From Bacteroidota bacterium (lineage in GTDB: Bacteria; Bacteroidota; Bacteroidia; AKYH767-A; OLB10), in contig JAHEKC010000018.1 in assembly GCA_024638565.1 (NCBI GenBank), positions 1-37,305 on the forward strand: a DNA stretch of 37,305 nt. The letters are read 5' to 3'. Below the pieces are notes generated by a model. That model worked only from the letters and a program-made list of their open reading frames with translations, was not told where the DNA came from and did no database searches. The position numbers and the translations under genes were made by a program. This document shows, piece after piece, positions 35,604 to 37,305 of the stretch (positions within the stretch are counted from its first letter, which is position 1; every line of letters starts with the position of its first letter).

Positions 35604-37247
35604 TCAGTGGGTCACGATGAATCCCTTATGCAGGGTGGCGGCGTTGCCGATCAGTGAAAGGGTGTAACGGCCGGCCGGCAGCCCGCTGAGCGGGATGGCG
35701 ACGGCATGGCCGGACAGATCCGCCTGCTGCCTTTTTACCAGGCGTCCGGTCACGTCGGTAACGGTGATCTCGGCAGGGCCCCTCAGCCATTCACCGGGTG
35801 ATAGGTATACAACGTCACTGGACGGGTTGGGAAACAGGTTGAAATCGACTGCACTTACTTCGGGTAGGCCTACGGTACCTGTGCTGATGCGGGTTACGAA
35901 CTGGAACCAGGTGGATGGTGCCGGAACGGGCAGGTTGTTATTCCCGATGGTCACATTCCCCGTGTACTCTCCCGTCAGGTATATGACGCCCCCGCCTTCA
36001 TCGGCCGATATGGACTTTCCCTGGTCGTAATTATTGCCGCCGATGTTAATCCCGAACATCTCCGTACCGGCATTGTTATACCTCATCACGAAAGCGTCAT
36101 TCACGCCGTTCGATGGGATGAACTTGGTGCCGAATGAACCCGGACCGTTCAGGTATCCCGTCACGTAGGTATTGCCGTCGTTCTTGCGAACTGACATATC
36201 ATAAATCCAGTCCCCGGAGTTGCTTCCTCCGCCCTTCGCCCACTGCCAGGCACCAGATGCGTTCAGCTTGGCTACAAATACATTTCCGAACCCGTTGTCA
36301 AGTACGGTATAGGACCCGAAGGTGGCCGTATCTCCTATGCTCCCGCATATGTAAACATTTCCGCTGTTATCATATCCGATGGCCGCTGCTACATCATTGC
36401 TCTTGCCGCCGCCACTGGTTGCCCAGATATTGCTTCCGCTGTCATCGTACTTGGCGATGAATACATCAGAAAATGCGACGCTGCTGACCACGCTGCTGCC
36501 GAAAGATGCGGTATTGCCGAATTCACCTGTAACAACCAGGTCACCCGCACCATCCTTGACCACATCGGCACCGGCATCCTCGCCGGGCCCTCCGGCATCC
36601 GTGACCCATACCAGGTCACCCTTCAGGTCGTATTTGGCCAGGAAGATCTCCGTGTCATTGGTGCCGCTGGAATTCAGCGTGGTGGTTTCAAATGAAGCGT
36701 TGCCGGTATAGAATCCGGTCATGTAAAGGTGGGTCCCGTCGCACATCATCCCGTTTACCTCGTCAAACAGGCTGCCACCGGCCCGTTTCAGCCACACCGG
36801 GTTACCCGCGAAATCGAGCTTTACAATAAAGATGTCACTCTGGCCCACGGAATTCACGGTGAACGATCCGAACTTGATGGCACCTGTAAAATAACCGGCC
36901 GCGTAAACGTTCCCGGAGAAATCCAGGGCTATGGCCGAGGCATACCCATACGAAAACAAGTCCCCGCCCGTGGCGGTCCAGAGCTGATTCCCGCCCGTAT
37001 CGAGGACGGTAATGTATACATCATTATATCCCACGGCCGTCTTGGTGGTCGTGGCCCCGAAGTTTCGGGTGCTGGTGAAGTCTCCGGTGATATACAGGGC
37101 CCCGAAGTTGCTGTATGCCATGTCGACATTGCCGGTGAATTGCGCGCGCCCGCCAAATCCAGATGCCCAGTGATAGTTAAATGGCTGAGCAACAGATGCT
37201 TGATTAAAAAGCAATACACCCAGCAGTGCTGTGATTAGTCTAGTCAT
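35604..37247 (-). CDS. T9SS-exported seven-repeat SBBP/beta-propeller protein
   Basis: A 547-residue protein. The signal peptide is MTRLITALLGVLLFNQASVAQ. Seven tandem repeats of about 60 residues fill residues 25-455; each has W-x-x-x-x-GG, a stretch with GN-x-Y-x-x-G-x-x-x-G-x-x-x-FG and a (D/F)-x-F-(I/V)-x-(K/R)-x-(D/N) strand. This is the SBBP (seven-bladed propeller-like) pattern. Residues about 470-547 form a type A sorting domain (FNLFPNPSSDVVYLSPGEW ... LPAGRYTLSLIG). It should be exported by T9SS and displayed or released; no enzymatic residues stand out. A plausible -7 box at 37256-37274 is weak. Confidence 0.88.
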   Translation of the reverse strand: MTRLITALLGVLLFNQASVAQPFNYHWASGFGGRAQFTGNVDMAYSNFGALYITGDFTSTRNFGATTTKTAVGYNDVYITVLDTGGNQLWTATGGDLFSYGYASAIALDFSGNVYAAGYFTGAIKFGSFTVNSVGQSDIFIVKLDFAGNPVWLKRAGGSLFDEVNGMMCDGTHLYMTGFYTGNASFETTTLNSSGTNDTEIFLAKYDLKGDLVWVTDAGGPGEDAGADVVKDGAGDLVVTGEFGNTASFGSSVVSSVAFSDVFIAKYDDSGSNIWATSGGGKSNDVAAAIGYDNSGNVYICGSIGDTATFGSYTVLDNGFGNVFVAKLNASGAWQWAKGGGSNSGDWIYDMSVRKNDGNTYVTGYLNGPGSFGTKFIPSNGVNDAFVMRYNNAGTEMFGINIGGNNYDQGKSISADEGGGVIYLTGEYTGNVTIGNNNLPVPAPSTWFQFVTRISTGTVGLPEVSAVDFNLFPNPSSDVVYLSPGEWLRGPAEITVTDVTGRLVKRQQADLSGHAVAIPLSGLPAGRYTLSLIGNAATLHKGFIVTH

Positions 37248-37305
37248 ACCCTGATGATTTTGCCAAAAATGCGAAAAAACTGGGAATGAGGCAGGCGTAC
37301 CGTTT

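Noticed and set aside
1-37305. Search for tRNA, rRNA, CRISPR arrays, insertion sequences and phage genes
   Set aside because: No cloverleaf-like CCA-ending segment, conserved rRNA block, regularly spaced repeats, transposase or integrase was recognised by reading; all gaps are short.

Overview
The window is chromosomal DNA of a member of the Bacteroidota, probably a moderately GC-rich, gliding or formerly gliding lineage. The evidence is: two gliding genes (gldD, gldE) in the phylum-typical order mutY-ssb-gldE-gldD; type IX secretion (T9SS) components (a PorV-like barrel and a C25-peptidase sortase of the PorU2 type); three secreted proteins with C-terminal T9SS sorting domains; promoter elements of the TTG / TAnnTTTG kind; and no consistent Shine-Dalgarno sequences before genes. 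No rRNA, tRNA, CRISPR array or insertion sequence was recognised. No gene-free stretch exceeds about 255 bases.

Layout. Positions 1-1871: the 5' end of gpsA, then an AT-rich patch with a divergent methyltransferase and acetyltransferase that looks acquired. Positions 1872-5406: a secreted M28/PDZ peptidase and a T9SS-exported FG-GAP propeller protein. Positions 5420-6401: pssA-purS. Positions 6645-12896: porV and a 1711-residue sortase. Positions 13025-14599: lnt. Positions 14650-20643 (minus strand): secA, then a complete phosphorelay made of a soluble REC-kinase-REC hybrid, a free Hpt protein and a response regulator whose only addition is a C-terminal membrane anchor. Positions 20897-24492 (minus): mutY-ssb-gldE-gldD. 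Positions 24646-28385 (plus): HU, a membrane TPR protein, a 31-residue basic ribosomal-type protein, a very strong terminator, RNase G and a GT2 glycosyltransferase. Positions 28414-35572: an envelope/glycan region with a T9SS-exported ThuA-like protein, an SGNH-hydrolase-like protein, a GH16-like lipoprotein, a GT-C-type membrane protein and a GtrB-like glycosyltransferase. Positions 35604-37247: a T9SS-exported protein of seven SBBP-type repeats.

Most of the window concerns the cell envelope. SecA moves proteins across the inner membrane, Lnt completes lipoproteins (GldD and the GH16-like protein are candidates), PssA makes lipid, PorV and the C25 protein complete export and processing of sorting-domain cargo, and the glycosyltransferases and hydrolase-like proteins presumably build or remodel surface glycans. 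The points I find least expected are the tail-anchored response regulator ending the phosphorelay beside secA, the oversized sortase paired with a PorV-like protein, and the GH16-like/SGNH/ThuA cluster.
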